This document shows, piece after piece, positions 9,550 to 18,048 of a stretch of DNA of 32,162 nt. The notes beneath the pieces were generated by a model, which worked only from the letters and a program-made list of their open reading frames with translations, did not search any database and was not told the origin of the DNA. The position numbers and the translations under genes were made by a program. The DNA is from an uncultured Bacilli bacterium (GTDB taxonomy: Bacteria; Bacillota_I; Bacilli_A; RF39; UBA660): NCBI GenBank assembly GCA_934168275.1, contig CAKPNA010000011.1, forward strand, positions 1 through 32,162. Direction: 5' to 3'. The stretch's first letter is position 1, and each line of letters opens with the position of its first letter.

Positions 9550-9577
9550 GTGAGTATTAGATATACTCGCTTTTTTT
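9550..9577 (+). terminator. Terminator after ftsZ
   Basis: An 8-bp stem pairs 9550-9557 with 9563-9570, including one G-U pair, and is followed by seven T (9571-9577). Confidence 0.8.
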
Positions 9578-9627
9578 GTGACTAAAATGCGAAACAAAGT
9601 GCAGTCAAAATGTAAAACAGAAGAGTA

Positions 9628-10536
9628 TTATTTATTTAACCATTCCGGAATAGGCAAATTATAAAAGTTATTAAAATACTTAAACACTCTAGTCAAATAC
9701 AACTCATACTTATCTAACTTACTAGTAATATTAGTAATAATTTTTTCTTCCTTACTATTAATCATAATATCTTCATACATATTAAAATAAAAACTAGGAT
9801 ATAACACTCTTGCTAGTAGCATCACCACATCATCCTTCGTATAATAATTATACTTAAAATAAATATTCAACTCCTTAAATATATTATTATTATCATTAAA
9901 AAATGAATATTTAATATACTCAGCAATATCTCTTGCCTTATGGTCAATAATAATATTTACAGGATCATATATTGCATACACCGTATCATTAATATTAATT
10001 ATTCTATGACTAATAACCAATGAATTATTATCTACTTCTTTATTAGATAAATTATTATAATAACTAATAGCATTCTCGGCCATTCCTACAAAGTAATTAA
10101 AACTATCTACAATAATAGGATATTTCTTCCCATTTTCATTAATAACCTTTTCTAAATAATCCATCTTAATACTCCATAAATCTTGCCAACTATGATAGGT
10201 AATCTTACTATTAGTGCTTATTACTTTACTAGATAAATAATTTATCTCTCCTAAAGTTATTGGTTTATTAATATTAATATTTATTTTACATAATATATAG
10301 GGAATATTATTATAATAGGTAATTATTGAGTTATCTTTATTAATTATTATCTCATGAATAAGTGTATCTTTCTTTAATGAATCATCAATATCTTTGGTTA
10401 AATCAAGATTTTTAATATTATTATTATATATATAAAAGTGATATAATTCATCATTATCATAAAAAGAATAGATATTATCTTTATTAGTTAATTCAGTAAT
10501 ATTTAAGTTATAGAAATAATTAATAATATTTTTCAT
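9628..10536 (-). CDS. YutH-like protein (kinase-fold, spore-coat-associated family)
   Basis: This 302-residue protein resembles the YutH/CotS group, which has an aminoglycoside-phosphotransferase-like fold and includes spore-coat proteins of Bacillus. The supporting stretches are a central tryptophan-containing segment (HSWQDLW), VGMAENAISY, a later IISHRIININ-like strand, and DHKARDIAEYIKY, which corresponds to the conserved DHxxRDLAEyIR of the family. There is no clear catalytic HxD loop, so kinase activity is doubtful. It reads against its neighbours, divergently from topA, and its reading ends facing the ftsZ terminator. Nothing else in the window concerns sporulation, so its role here is unknown. 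The assignment comes from motif memory. Confidence 0.55.
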   Translation of the reverse strand: MKNIINYFYNLNITELTNKDNIYSFYDNDELYHFYIYNNNIKNLDLTKDIDDSLKKDTLIHEIIINKDNSIITYYNNIPYILCKINININKPITLGEINYLSSKVISTNSKITYHSWQDLWSIKMDYLEKVINENGKKYPIIVDSFNYFVGMAENAISYYNNLSNKEVDNNSLVISHRIININDTVYAIYDPVNIIIDHKARDIAEYIKYSFFNDNNNIFKELNIYFKYNYYTKDDVVMLLARVLYPSFYFNMYEDIMINSKEEKIITNITSKLDKYELYLTRVFKYFNNFYNLPIPEWLNK

Positions 10537-10593
10537 TAGATAACACCTCTACATTAATATATGATTAAATTTATAAAAATATAGTTAATTTAC

Positions 10594-10622
10594 TTGACAA
10601 TAGATATAGTATTTAGTATATA
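10594..10622 (+). promoter_or_regulatory. Promoter of topA
   Basis: A perfect -35 TTGACA (10594-10599) is followed by a 17-base spacer and TATATA (10617-10622). A TATAAT at 10619-10624 would give a 19-base spacer. Confidence 0.7.
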
Positions 10623-10646
10623 ATTAAGCAGGAAAGGAATAATGAT

Positions 10647-12680
10647 ATGACTAAAAAATTAGTAATAGTGGAATCTCCTAGTAAGAGTAAGACTATTGAA
10701 AAGTATTTAGGAAATGATTATAAGGTTGTATCTTCACTTGGCCATATTAGAGACTTAACCACTAGTGGAAAGTTTGGTTTAGGAGTAGATGTTGACCATG
10801 ATTTTAAACCTGAATATAAAATAATTAAAGGTAAAAGTAAATTAGTTAATACTTTAAAGAAAGATATAAAAGATAGTGATTATGTATATTTAGCAACCGA
10901 CCCCGATAGGGAAGGAGAAGCTATAAGTTGGCATTTATATGATACTTTAAAGTTAAACGATAATAATTATGAAAGAATAGTATTTAATGAAATAACTAAA
11001 GATGTTATATTAAATTCTTTTAAACATGCTAGAAAAATAGATATGGATCTTGTTAAGTCACAAGAAGCTAGAAGAATATTAGATAGAATAATTGGTTTTA
11101 GATTAAGCAAGTTAATGCAATCTAAAACAGGTGGTAAATCTGCTGGTAGAGTACAAAGTGTTGCTTTAAAATTAATCGTTGATAGAGAAAGAGAAATAAT
11201 GGCTTTTAATCCCGAAAAGTACTATGAAATAGAAGCTACATTTGATAATTTTGATGCTAAACTAGATAGTTATAATGATAATAAAGTAGAAATTAAAAGT
11301 GAAGAAGAAGCTAAAGATATCTTAAGTAAATTAAGTGATAAATTTATTATTGATAAAATAGATAAACAAAAGAAGAACAGAAAGGCTAAGTATCCATTTA
11401 TTACTTCTACATTACAACAAGATGCCTCAACTAAGTTAGGTTTTACTTCTAAGAAGACTATGAGTATTGCTCAAAAATTATATGAAGGTATTACTCTAAA
11501 AGATGAAACAGTCGGTTTGATTACTTATATGAGAACTGACTCTGTAAGATTATCTGATGAATTTGTTAAAAGTGCTTATGCTTATATTAGTAGTAATTAT
11601 GGTGAAAATTATCTTGGATATGTTAAAAAAGCAAAGAGTATGGATAATGTTCAAGATGCCCATGAAGCAATAAGACCTACTAGTATTAATAGAACACCAA
11701 GTAGTGTTAAAGAATATTTAACAAAAGATGAATATAAATTATATGAAATGATTTATTATAGAACACTTGCTTCCTTAATGAAAGACGCTATGGTAGAAGC
11801 TACTAGTGTTAGTTTAAATAATAATAACTATATCTTTAAAACAACCGGTCAAGTACTAGTATTTGATGGTTATTTAAAAGTATATGCTAACTATGAGGAC
11901 GTTGGTGATAAAGAACTACCTAACTTAGATAATCTATTACATAAAGAAGTAATATCTAATGAAATAAATTATTCTGAACATACCACTAAACCACCTAGTA
12001 GATATACAGAAAGTAAATTAATTAAAGAAATGGAAACTCTAGGTATTGGTAGACCATCTACATATGCTAAAATTATTGAAACATTAAATGAAAGAGATTA
12101 TGTTAAAGTAGAAGATAAAAAGTTTGTTCCTACCGAAGTTGCTATGGAAACTACTGATAAATTACAAGAATTCTTTAAAGATATTATTAATGTTGATTAT
12201 ACTAAAGAAATGGAAGATGACTTAGATAAGATAGCTGATGGCAAATTAGAAAGCGTTAAATTATTAGATAGGTTCTACCAAGAGTTTGAGCCTAAAGTTG
12301 AAGACGCTTTCAAAGAAATGAAGAAAACTGAACCTGAAGAAACCGGAGAGAAGTGTCCTAACTGTGGTAGTAATCTAGTTATTAAAAGAAGTAAGTATGG
12401 TAAGTTTGTCGCATGTTCTAATTATCCAGAATGTAAATATATTAAAAATGATAAGCCAGAACGCCAAGTAGTGGAAATTATGGATTGTCCTAAATGTAAT
12501 GGTAAAGTAGTGGAAAAGAAAACCAAAAGAGGCAAAATATTCTATGGCTGTAATAATTATCCTAAATGCGATTTTGCTAGTTGGGATAAACCATCTATTG
12601 AATTATGTCCTAACTGTCATACTAACTTAGTAGAGAAGAAAGACGGATTAGTATGTCCAATTTGTAATTATAAAAAATAA
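10647..12680 (+). CDS. topA: DNA topoisomerase I
   Basis: This type IA topoisomerase relaxes negative supercoils by cutting one DNA strand through a 5'-phosphotyrosine. The N-terminal Toprim domain starts with VIVESPSKSKTIEKYLG and has the acidic DPDREGEAI motif. The catalytic tyrosine is Y294 in GLITYMRTDSVR. The HEAIRPTS and GIGRPSTYAKII segments typical of the family follow. From about residue 570 there are three C-terminal four-cysteine zinc-ribbon modules, beginning CPNCGSN, CPKCNGK and CPNCHTN. At 677 residues it is full length. It is transcribed alone; the glyS promoter begins 5 bases after its stop. Confidence 0.97.
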   Translation: MTKKLVIVESPSKSKTIEKYLGNDYKVVSSLGHIRDLTTSGKFGLGVDVDHDFKPEYKIIKGKSKLVNTLKKDIKDSDYVYLATDPDREGEAISWHLYDTLKLNDNNYERIVFNEITKDVILNSFKHARKIDMDLVKSQEARRILDRIIGFRLSKLMQSKTGGKSAGRVQSVALKLIVDREREIMAFNPEKYYEIEATFDNFDAKLDSYNDNKVEIKSEEEAKDILSKLSDKFIIDKIDKQKKNRKAKYPFITSTLQQDASTKLGFTSKKTMSIAQKLYEGITLKDETVGLITYMRTDSVRLSDEFVKSAYAYISSNYGENYLGYVKKAKSMDNVQDAHEAIRPTSINRTPSSVKEYLTKDEYKLYEMIYYRTLASLMKDAMVEATSVSLNNNNYIFKTTGQVLVFDGYLKVYANYEDVGDKELPNLDNLLHKEVISNEINYSEHTTKPPSRYTESKLIKEMETLGIGRPSTYAKIIETLNERDYVKVEDKKFVPTEVAMETTDKLQEFFKDIINVDYTKEMEDDLDKIADGKLESVKLLDRFYQEFEPKVEDAFKEMKKTEPEETGEKCPNCGSNLVIKRSKYGKFVACSNYPECKYIKNDKPERQVVEIMDCPKCNGKVVEKKTKRGKIFYGCNNYPKCDFASWDKPSIELCPNCHTNLVEKKDGLVCPICNYKK

Positions 12681-12684
12681 ACAC

Positions 12685-12713
12685 TTGCTATTAAGTATAA
12701 ATGATGCTATAAT
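12685..12713 (+). promoter_or_regulatory. Promoter of the glyS T-box leader
   Basis: TTGCTA (12685-12690), a 17-base spacer and an extended -10 TGCTATAAT ending at 12713 are present. Transcription should begin near 12720. Confidence 0.75.
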
Positions 12714-12719
12714 TTAAGT

Positions 12720-12840
12720 AGTTTTGAAAAGCGATGATCAGCTTGGAAACTGGGAGCTATATAAATAAAGAGATTCTTTTATGAATAAATAAGGTGGAAC
12801 CGCGGAGATAATTCGTCCTTATAACATAAAGAATCTTTTT
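12720..12840 (+). ncRNA. Short glycine T-box leader of glyS
   Basis: The T-box core AAGGTGGAACCGCGG (12791-12805) and the closing CGTCCTT (12814-12820) form the usual antiterminator with the UGGAACC bulge. The variable base A would pair with the U73 discriminator found in Firmicute tRNA-Gly, which fits the downstream glycyl-tRNA synthetase gene. The upstream part is unusually small. AGTTTT (12720-12725) can pair with GGAAACT (12745-12751), enclosing AAGC/GCTT, and this replaces a full-size Stem I. A long stem of 12767-12779 with 12828-12840 followed by T-rich sequence looks like the terminator, and it encloses the T-box element. Uncharged tRNA-Gly would be expected to raise glyS expression. 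Confidence 0.85.
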
Positions 12841-12866
12841 ATTGTTTTAAAGGAAAGGTGAATAGA

Positions 12867-14240
12867 ATGAAAGAAATTAAAATGGATGAAATAGTTAATT
12901 ATTGTAAACAATATGGTTTTATATTCCAAGGAAGTGAAATATATGGTGGACTTGCTAATACTTGGGATTTTGGACCTGTTGGTGTTGAACTTAAAAAGAA
13001 CTTAAAAAATGCTTGGATGAAAAAATTTGTTCAAGAAGATGTTAATAATGTTGGCCTAGATTCAGCCATACTTATGAATCCTAAAACATGGGAAGCTTCA
13101 GGACACATTGGTACATTTTCTGACCCATTAATTGATTGTAAGAACTGTAAGACAAGATATCGTGCTGATAAATTAGTCGAAGATGATGGTTGCAGTGAAG
13201 CCGGTGCCATGAGTGATAGCGAACTTATTAATTATATTAACGAGCACAAAATAGTTTGCCCTAAATGTGGTAAATTAGATTATACAGAAATTAGAAAGTT
13301 TAATTTAATGTTTAAAACATTCCAAGGTGTTACTGAAGATAATAAAAGTACCGTATATTTAAGACCAGAAACTGCTCAAGGAATATTTGTGGACTTCTTA
13401 AATGTTCAACGAAGTATGCGTTTAAAAGTACCTTTTGGAATTGGTCAAGTAGGTAAAAGTTTTAGAAATGAAATCACACCCGGAAACTTTATCTTTAGAG
13501 TTAGAGAATTTGAACAAATGGAATTAGAATTCTTCTGTAAACCAGGTACGGAATTAGAATGGTTTAAGTATTATAAAGAACAATGTAAAAACTTCTTGTT
13601 ATCATTAGGAGTTAAAGAAGAAAATCTAAGATTAAGAGATCACTCTCAAGAAGAGTTATGTTTCTATAGTAATGCTACTACGGATATTGAATATAAGTTT
13701 CCATTTGGTTGGGGAGAATTGTGGGGTATTGCTAGCCGAACTGATTATGATTTAAAACAACACGAAAAATTTAGCGGTGTAAGTCAAAATTACTTAGATC
13801 CAGAGACTAATGAAAAGTATATTCCATATGTTATCGAACCATCTCTAGGAGTAGAAAGATTATTCTTAACTGTTCTATGTGATGCTTATACTAAAGAAAC
13901 ACTAGATAATGGTGAAGAAAGAGAAGTATTACATATTCACCCTTATTTAGCACCATATAAAGTAGCTGTTCTACCTCTAGTAAAGAAATATCATAGTGAA
14001 AAAGCTAAAGAAATATATAAAAAACTATCTAAAGAATTTATGACTAATTATGATGAATCAGGTAGTATTGGGAAAAGATATCGTCGTCAAGATGCAATCG
14101 GCACACCATTCTGTATAACTATTGATGAAGAAACAATTAATAATAATACAGTAACTATTCGAAATAGAGACACTATGGAACAAATTACTCTTAATGTTGA
14201 CGAAGTTATAAATTATATAAATGAAAGAATTAAGTTCTAA
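12867..14240 (+). CDS. glyS: Glycyl-tRNA synthetase, alpha-2 type
   Basis: This class II synthetase charges tRNA-Gly with glycine and is the single-chain homodimeric form. Class II motif 2 is seen as FRNEITPGNFIFRVREFEQME and motif 3 as EPSLGVERL. An inserted four-cysteine element, CKNC then CPKC, lies between motifs 1 and 2 and probably binds zinc. The C-terminal anticodon-binding domain begins around HPYLAPYKVAVLPL. ATG 12867 is preferred because AGGAAAGG (12851-12858) is 8 bases upstream; a GTG at 12858 would fall inside that site. The predicted length is 457 residues, normal for the family. Regulation is by the T-box directly upstream. Confidence 0.95.
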   Translation: MKEIKMDEIVNYCKQYGFIFQGSEIYGGLANTWDFGPVGVELKKNLKNAWMKKFVQEDVNNVGLDSAILMNPKTWEASGHIGTFSDPLIDCKNCKTRYRADKLVEDDGCSEAGAMSDSELINYINEHKIVCPKCGKLDYTEIRKFNLMFKTFQGVTEDNKSTVYLRPETAQGIFVDFLNVQRSMRLKVPFGIGQVGKSFRNEITPGNFIFRVREFEQMELEFFCKPGTELEWFKYYKEQCKNFLLSLGVKEENLRLRDHSQEELCFYSNATTDIEYKFPFGWGELWGIASRTDYDLKQHEKFSGVSQNYLDPETNEKYIPYVIEPSLGVERLFLTVLCDAYTKETLDNGEEREVLHIHPYLAPYKVAVLPLVKKYHSEKAKEIYKKLSKEFMTNYDESGSIGKRYRRQDAIGTPFCITIDEETINNNTVTIRNRDTMEQITLNVDEVINYINERIKF

Positions 14241-14241
14241 G

Positions 14242-14275
14242 AAGTATTAGTAGCAAAGTATATTAATACTTTTTT
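14242..14275 (+). terminator. Terminator after glyS
   Basis: AAGTATTA (14242-14249) pairs with TAATACTT (14264-14271), followed by a T-run to 14275. Confidence 0.75.
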
Positions 14276-14327
14276 CTTGCTATTTATTAGTTTATATATT
14301 ATTATATAATTATCGAAAGGATGAAAT

Positions 14328-14897
14328 ATGAAACCCAAAAGTGTAAAATACAAAAAGAATAAAGATAAAGTCTATGTCTTATATAATAATGGTAATATTT
14401 TAACAAGAGATAATACTAATATCGTTGATAAAGAAATATATTGTGAAAATATTATTACTGAATTAAAGAATAGAATAAAATTTACCAAGAAAAGATCATC
14501 AGACATGGATTATATAACTGTCACTAGCTTTCTTAAAATGATGACTATTATTTATGGAAGTGCTATTATCTATAATTTTACTCATATTAGTTTCTTATAT
14601 GTTTTATTAGCTACTTTAATATCTAGTATTTATGGCTATAAAATATATAAAAGTATTACTACTAAAAGACTATTAGACACTATTACTAAAGAATTAAAAA
14701 TTAAACTAGATAGTGAGAAAGAAAGATTAGAGAAAATTAAAGAACAAGAAATAGTTAAAATTGAAAGTAAGAGTGAAGATATATACAGGGTTAATAATCA
14801 AGCTATAACAAGAATAGTTAATGAACCATACTATATAGCTAAAAAGAATTATTCAAAAACTAGAAAAAGAGTTTTAACTAAGAAGATAGGTGGATAA
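14328..14897 (+). CDS. Hypothetical membrane protein with two hydrophobic segments
   Basis: I do not recognise this 189-residue protein. It has a very basic N-terminus (about residues 1-60), two hydrophobic segments at roughly 66-83 and 88-105 that could form a membrane hairpin, and a charged, probably coiled-coil C-terminal half rich in Lys and Glu. Both ends are therefore expected in the cytoplasm. ATG 14328 is 7 bases after AAAGG (14316-14320). It has terminators on both sides and looks like a single-gene unit. Composition and codon use resemble the neighbouring core genes, so there is no sign of transfer. Confidence 0.7.
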   Translation: MKPKSVKYKKNKDKVYVLYNNGNILTRDNTNIVDKEIYCENIITELKNRIKFTKKRSSDMDYITVTSFLKMMTIIYGSAIIYNFTHISFLYVLLATLISSIYGYKIYKSITTKRLLDTITKELKIKLDSEKERLEKIKEQEIVKIESKSEDIYRVNNQAITRIVNEPYYIAKKNYSKTRKRVLTKKIGG

Positions 14898-14911
14898 CCA
14901 TCTTCTTTTTC
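14881..14911 (+). terminator. Terminator overlapping the end of the hypothetical gene
   Basis: AAGAAGAT (14881-14888) pairs with ATCTTCTT (14901-14908), with inner GG/CC pairing and a T-run to 14911. The stop codon lies in the loop. Confidence 0.75.
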
Positions 14912-14912
14912 T

Positions 14913-14942
14913 TGACTATAATATTAAGTAAATGCTACAATT
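14913..14942 (+). promoter_or_regulatory. Promoter of the yfhO-like gene
   Basis: TTGACT (14913-14918), an 18-base spacer and an extended -10 TGCTACAAT ending at 14942 are present. Confidence 0.65.
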
Positions 14943-14967
14943 AATCTAGATAGAAAGTAGGATTTAT

Positions 14968-17508
14968 ATGTTTAAAAAAGATAAATTATTATATTTATTA
15001 CCACCCCTTATAGTTAGTATAATATTACTTATTATGTTTTATTTTCAAGGACTATATCCCTTTGGTAGTAAAACAATTATTCAAGTAGACGCTGATTATC
15101 AATATGTACCAATGTTATATAAAATATGGGATATCTTTCATAATAATCATAATATATTTTTTGATTTCTTAGTAGGTAATAATATCTATACATCACTAAT
15201 TATTCAGGGTAGTATCTTTAGTCCAATAACTCTTTTAGTTAACTTAGTCAGTAGGAGTAATATAATTAATTTCTTTAATATCTTAGTAATAATTAAAATG
15301 AGTCTACTTTCCTTAACTAGTTATATATATTTTAAAAAAACTTTTAAAGTAAAAAGTATCTATCACATTATCTTTAGTATTTGCTATACCTTTAGTGGTT
15401 GGGTATTACTTAATTATTTTAATATTATGTGGTTAGATGATGTAATATTATTTCCCCTAATAGTCTTATTTTTAGATAAACTCTTAAAAGAAGGTAAATA
15501 TATTGGTTATCTCATTACTTTAACACTAAGTTTAATATTCTCTTACTATATCAGTATCTTTATTTTATTATTTATTCTAATATATAGTTTTATCTATATT
15601 AACTTAAATATGTCCAATACTAAATCTAAAAAGACTGCTATAACCTTAGGAATAACTACACTTCTTAGTATCTTAATTAGTTCTTTTTCTATCGGACCAG
15701 CTATCATGCAAACTATTAATTCTTCACGTTTAGATGGTATATCTAATACTTACTTATTTAATAATACTATTAATAAACTATTATATTTAATGTTTAACTC
15801 AGTATTAATTATCTATTTTATAAAACTAATAAGTAAAATTAAAAGTAAAGATAAGAATATTTATTTTTATGTAATTATGTTTATCTTACTATTTATTGGT
15901 GTTATTTTTGAGCCCATCAATATTATGTTTCACCTAGGTAGTTATTGGTCATTCCCATATCGTTATTCATTCTTAACACTACTTATTATGGCTAGTGGGG
16001 GACTATATTATATTGAAAAGTATATAACTGATAATAAGTTTAATATTCCATCTTTAATATATTCTATTAGTAGTGTTATCTTATTAGGAATATCTATTTA
16101 CTTAGTAGTTATCTATCATAAAGAAATAATAGATTCTCAAATAACCCTTGACTTTAAAGATGTTGAAGTATTTAAAAAAATATTGGTAATTACTTTATTA
16201 TTTTGTTCAAGTACTCTTTTGTGTAGTCAAATATCATATAATAAACTAAAATATATCATAATGATAATTATATCTATAATAGAAATAACTTCTTATACTT
16301 ACTTATGCATGCACTATGAAAGCGGTTATTTCTTAACAACTAACACTCAAAAATTATATGATAATATTAAATTAGAAAATAATAACTTAACTAGATATAA
16401 AATAGACTATCCATATGTATCTCCCGATTATTCTTTTATACTAGGAGTATCCACTATTGATAACTGGCTTCATATCATTCCAAGTAGTCAAATAGAAGTC
16501 TATAAACATATGGGCTATTATACCAGTGGTACTTTAATAAGATCTAATGGTGGAACAATATTTACTGATAATTTACTTAATATTAATAATATTATAACTA
16601 ATAAAGACCTAGATGAAGACTACACCTTAATAAATACTAGTACTAATGGTTACAATAATTATCAATATAAAAATACTTTACCATATGGCTTAGTTATTGA
16701 TAATAAAGAAAGTGATTATACATTTAATAATATCTTTGAATACAATAATTACTTATATAAATATCTCTTTAATAAAAATGATAATTTAATAGATAGTACT
16801 ATTATTGATAATATTGAAAAAGAGATAAATGATAATAATATAACCATATCTTTTAAATTTAATATTACTTATCAAGGTTATGTATATTTAGATAAAAGTA
16901 TTATTTCAGGAAAAGTAAATAGTATCTATGTAGACGATAATTACTTAAGTATTCCTGAATCTAAAGCCGGTTTAATATATTTAGGTAATCTAACTAGTGG
17001 CGAACATAATATAATCATAACATTAGAAGACATAACTGATATAGATAGTATTAGTATTGGTAGTATCGATCGAAGTAAATATATAGAATTTGTAAATACT
17101 TATCAAAACAATGTTAACGTATCTTATAGTAATAATAAATTAAATATAAATGTTTTAAATAATGAAGATAACAAAATGCTATTCTTACCAATAAATAATA
17201 TAAAAGGTTATCAGGTAATAAAGAATAATAAAGTAGTTAATAGTAAGACTTGTCTAGATAACTTTATGTGTATAGACTTAGATAATGGTAATAATGATAT
17301 TGTAGTTAAATACCATGATCCATATATTAAAATATTTAGTATTATCTCACTAATTGGTATAGTTTTAACAATAGTATTTAAAATATATGACAAAGTAATA
17401 ATTAATAATAATACGTTAGGTAATATTGCTTTATTTATCTATTTAATTACTGCTATGTTTATTATGTTATTTATTTATCTAGGTAGTATTATTATGTTAT
17501 ATTTATAG
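14968..17508 (+). CDS. YfhO-family polytopic membrane protein
   Basis: This 846-residue membrane protein resembles YfhO, a GT-C-type family linked in Bacillota to glycosylation of cell-surface polymers such as lipoteichoic acid. The family's N-terminal signature is visible: a first membrane segment, then YPFGSKTIIQVDADYQYVP, a short periplasmic stretch, and SPITLLVNLVS before the next segment. About eleven to thirteen hydrophobic segments fill residues 1-450. A large extracellular domain, roughly 460-775, is rich in Asn, Ile and Tyr, and two further hydrophobic segments end the protein. It is transcribed alone between its own promoter and terminator. The glycosyltransferase activity is known for the family and inferred here. 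Confidence 0.8.
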   Translation: MFKKDKLLYLLPPLIVSIILLIMFYFQGLYPFGSKTIIQVDADYQYVPMLYKIWDIFHNNHNIFFDFLVGNNIYTSLIIQGSIFSPITLLVNLVSRSNIINFFNILVIIKMSLLSLTSYIYFKKTFKVKSIYHIIFSICYTFSGWVLLNYFNIMWLDDVILFPLIVLFLDKLLKEGKYIGYLITLTLSLIFSYYISIFILLFILIYSFIYINLNMSNTKSKKTAITLGITTLLSILISSFSIGPAIMQTINSSRLDGISNTYLFNNTINKLLYLMFNSVLIIYFIKLISKIKSKDKNIYFYVIMFILLFIGVIFEPINIMFHLGSYWSFPYRYSFLTLLIMASGGLYYIEKYITDNKFNIPSLIYSISSVILLGISIYLVVIYHKEIIDSQITLDFKDVEVFKKILVITLLFCSSTLLCSQISYNKLKYIIMIIISIIEITSYTYLCMHYESGYFLTTNTQKLYDNIKLENNNLTRYKIDYPYVSPDYSFILGVSTIDNWLHIIPSSQIEVYKHMGYYTSGTLIRSNGGTIFTDNLLNINNIITNKDLDEDYTLINTSTNGYNNYQYKNTLPYGLVIDNKESDYTFNNIFEYNNYLYKYLFNKNDNLIDSTIIDNIEKEINDNNITISFKFNITYQGYVYLDKSIISGKVNSIYVDDNYLSIPESKAGLIYLGNLTSGEHNIIITLEDITDIDSISIGSIDRSKYIEFVNTYQNNVNVSYSNNKLNINVLNNEDNKMLFLPINNIKGYQVIKNNKVVNSKTCLDNFMCIDLDNGNNDIVVKYHDPYIKIFSIISLIGIVLTIVFKIYDKVIINNNTLGNIALFIYLITAMFIMLFIYLGSIIMLYL

Positions 17509-17544
17509 AAGAAAGTATTATTTTAATAGTAGTACTTTTTTCTT
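17509..17544 (+). terminator. Terminator after the yfhO-like gene
   Basis: A stem pairs 17509-17520 with 17530-17541, including G-U pairs, and its 3' side is T-rich (17536-17544). Confidence 0.7.
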
Positions 17545-17556
17545 TTAATAGAATTA

Positions 17557-17643
17557 TATAATGCTGTCATTGAAAATTAACGGTAAAAGTGTCAGTGAAT
17601 TTCAATGGGAAGTATCATTTTCTTCCTAGCATATTGCTTTTTA
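17557..17643 (+). ncRNA. Candidate small structured RNA or leader
   Basis: A perfect TATAAT (17557-17562) is followed at the expected transcription start by CATTGAAA (17568-17575), which pairs with TTTCAATG (17600-17607). A second hairpin GGAAG/CTTCC (17608-17612 with 17622-17626) and a small AGCA/TGCT hairpin ending in five T (about 17628-17643) follow. No coding potential is seen. It could be a short RNA or part of a leader; no known RNA family was recognised. Confidence 0.3.
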
Positions 17644-17662
17644 AGCCTAGATGTATTATAAT
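17634..17662 (+). promoter_or_regulatory. Promoter ahead of the small membrane gene and leuS
   Basis: TTGCTT (17634-17639), a 17-base spacer and a perfect TATAAT (17657-17662) are present, 26 bases before ATG 17688. Confidence 0.65.
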
Positions 17663-17687
17663 TTACCTAGTATTTGGTGGTGATAAA

Positions 17688-18047
17688 ATGATAAAATATT
17701 TAGTTGAATTTGTAATAGTTTTCATAGTATTATTCTTATTTAATTATTTTGTAATTAATGTTAAAGAAAGAAAAAAGAAAAGAGTAGGTAAGAAAGAAGT
17801 AAGTAGTAGCTTATATTACTTAGTTCTTATATATGGAATTGATATTAATAAAGTTAATTATCACCAATTTATTATTATTAGTTCTTTAGTTAATAGTTTA
17901 ATAATTAGTAGTGTCTATATGGTACTAACATATTTAGTACAAAATTTAATATTAAAAATAGTATTAGGTATTATCTTGTTAGGACTCATGATTATTATAT
18001 GTTATGGAATACTAGGTAATTATTATTTGAAGAAGGAGAGTAAGTAA
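17688..18047 (+). CDS. Small hypothetical membrane protein
   Basis: I do not recognise this 119-residue protein. Three hydrophobic segments are visible at about 5-24, 61-83 and 88-110, separated by a strongly basic loop (KERKKKRVGKK). ATG 17688 is chosen because GGTGGTGA lies just upstream and a promoter ends at 17662; a longer reading from GTG 17589 would run through that promoter and two hairpins. Only one base separates its stop from leuS, and the leuS ribosome site AAGGAGAG lies inside it, so the two genes are co-expressed. Confidence 0.75.
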   Translation: MIKYLVEFVIVFIVLFLFNYFVINVKERKKKRVGKKEVSSSLYYLVLIYGIDINKVNYHQFIIISSLVNSLIISSVYMVLTYLVQNLILKIVLGIILLGLMIIICYGILGNYYLKKESK

Positions 18048-18048
18048 G

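Noticed and set aside
17589..17687. N-terminal extension of the small membrane protein before leuS
   Set aside because: It would run through two hairpins and a consensus promoter; ATG 17688 has a plausible ribosome site.
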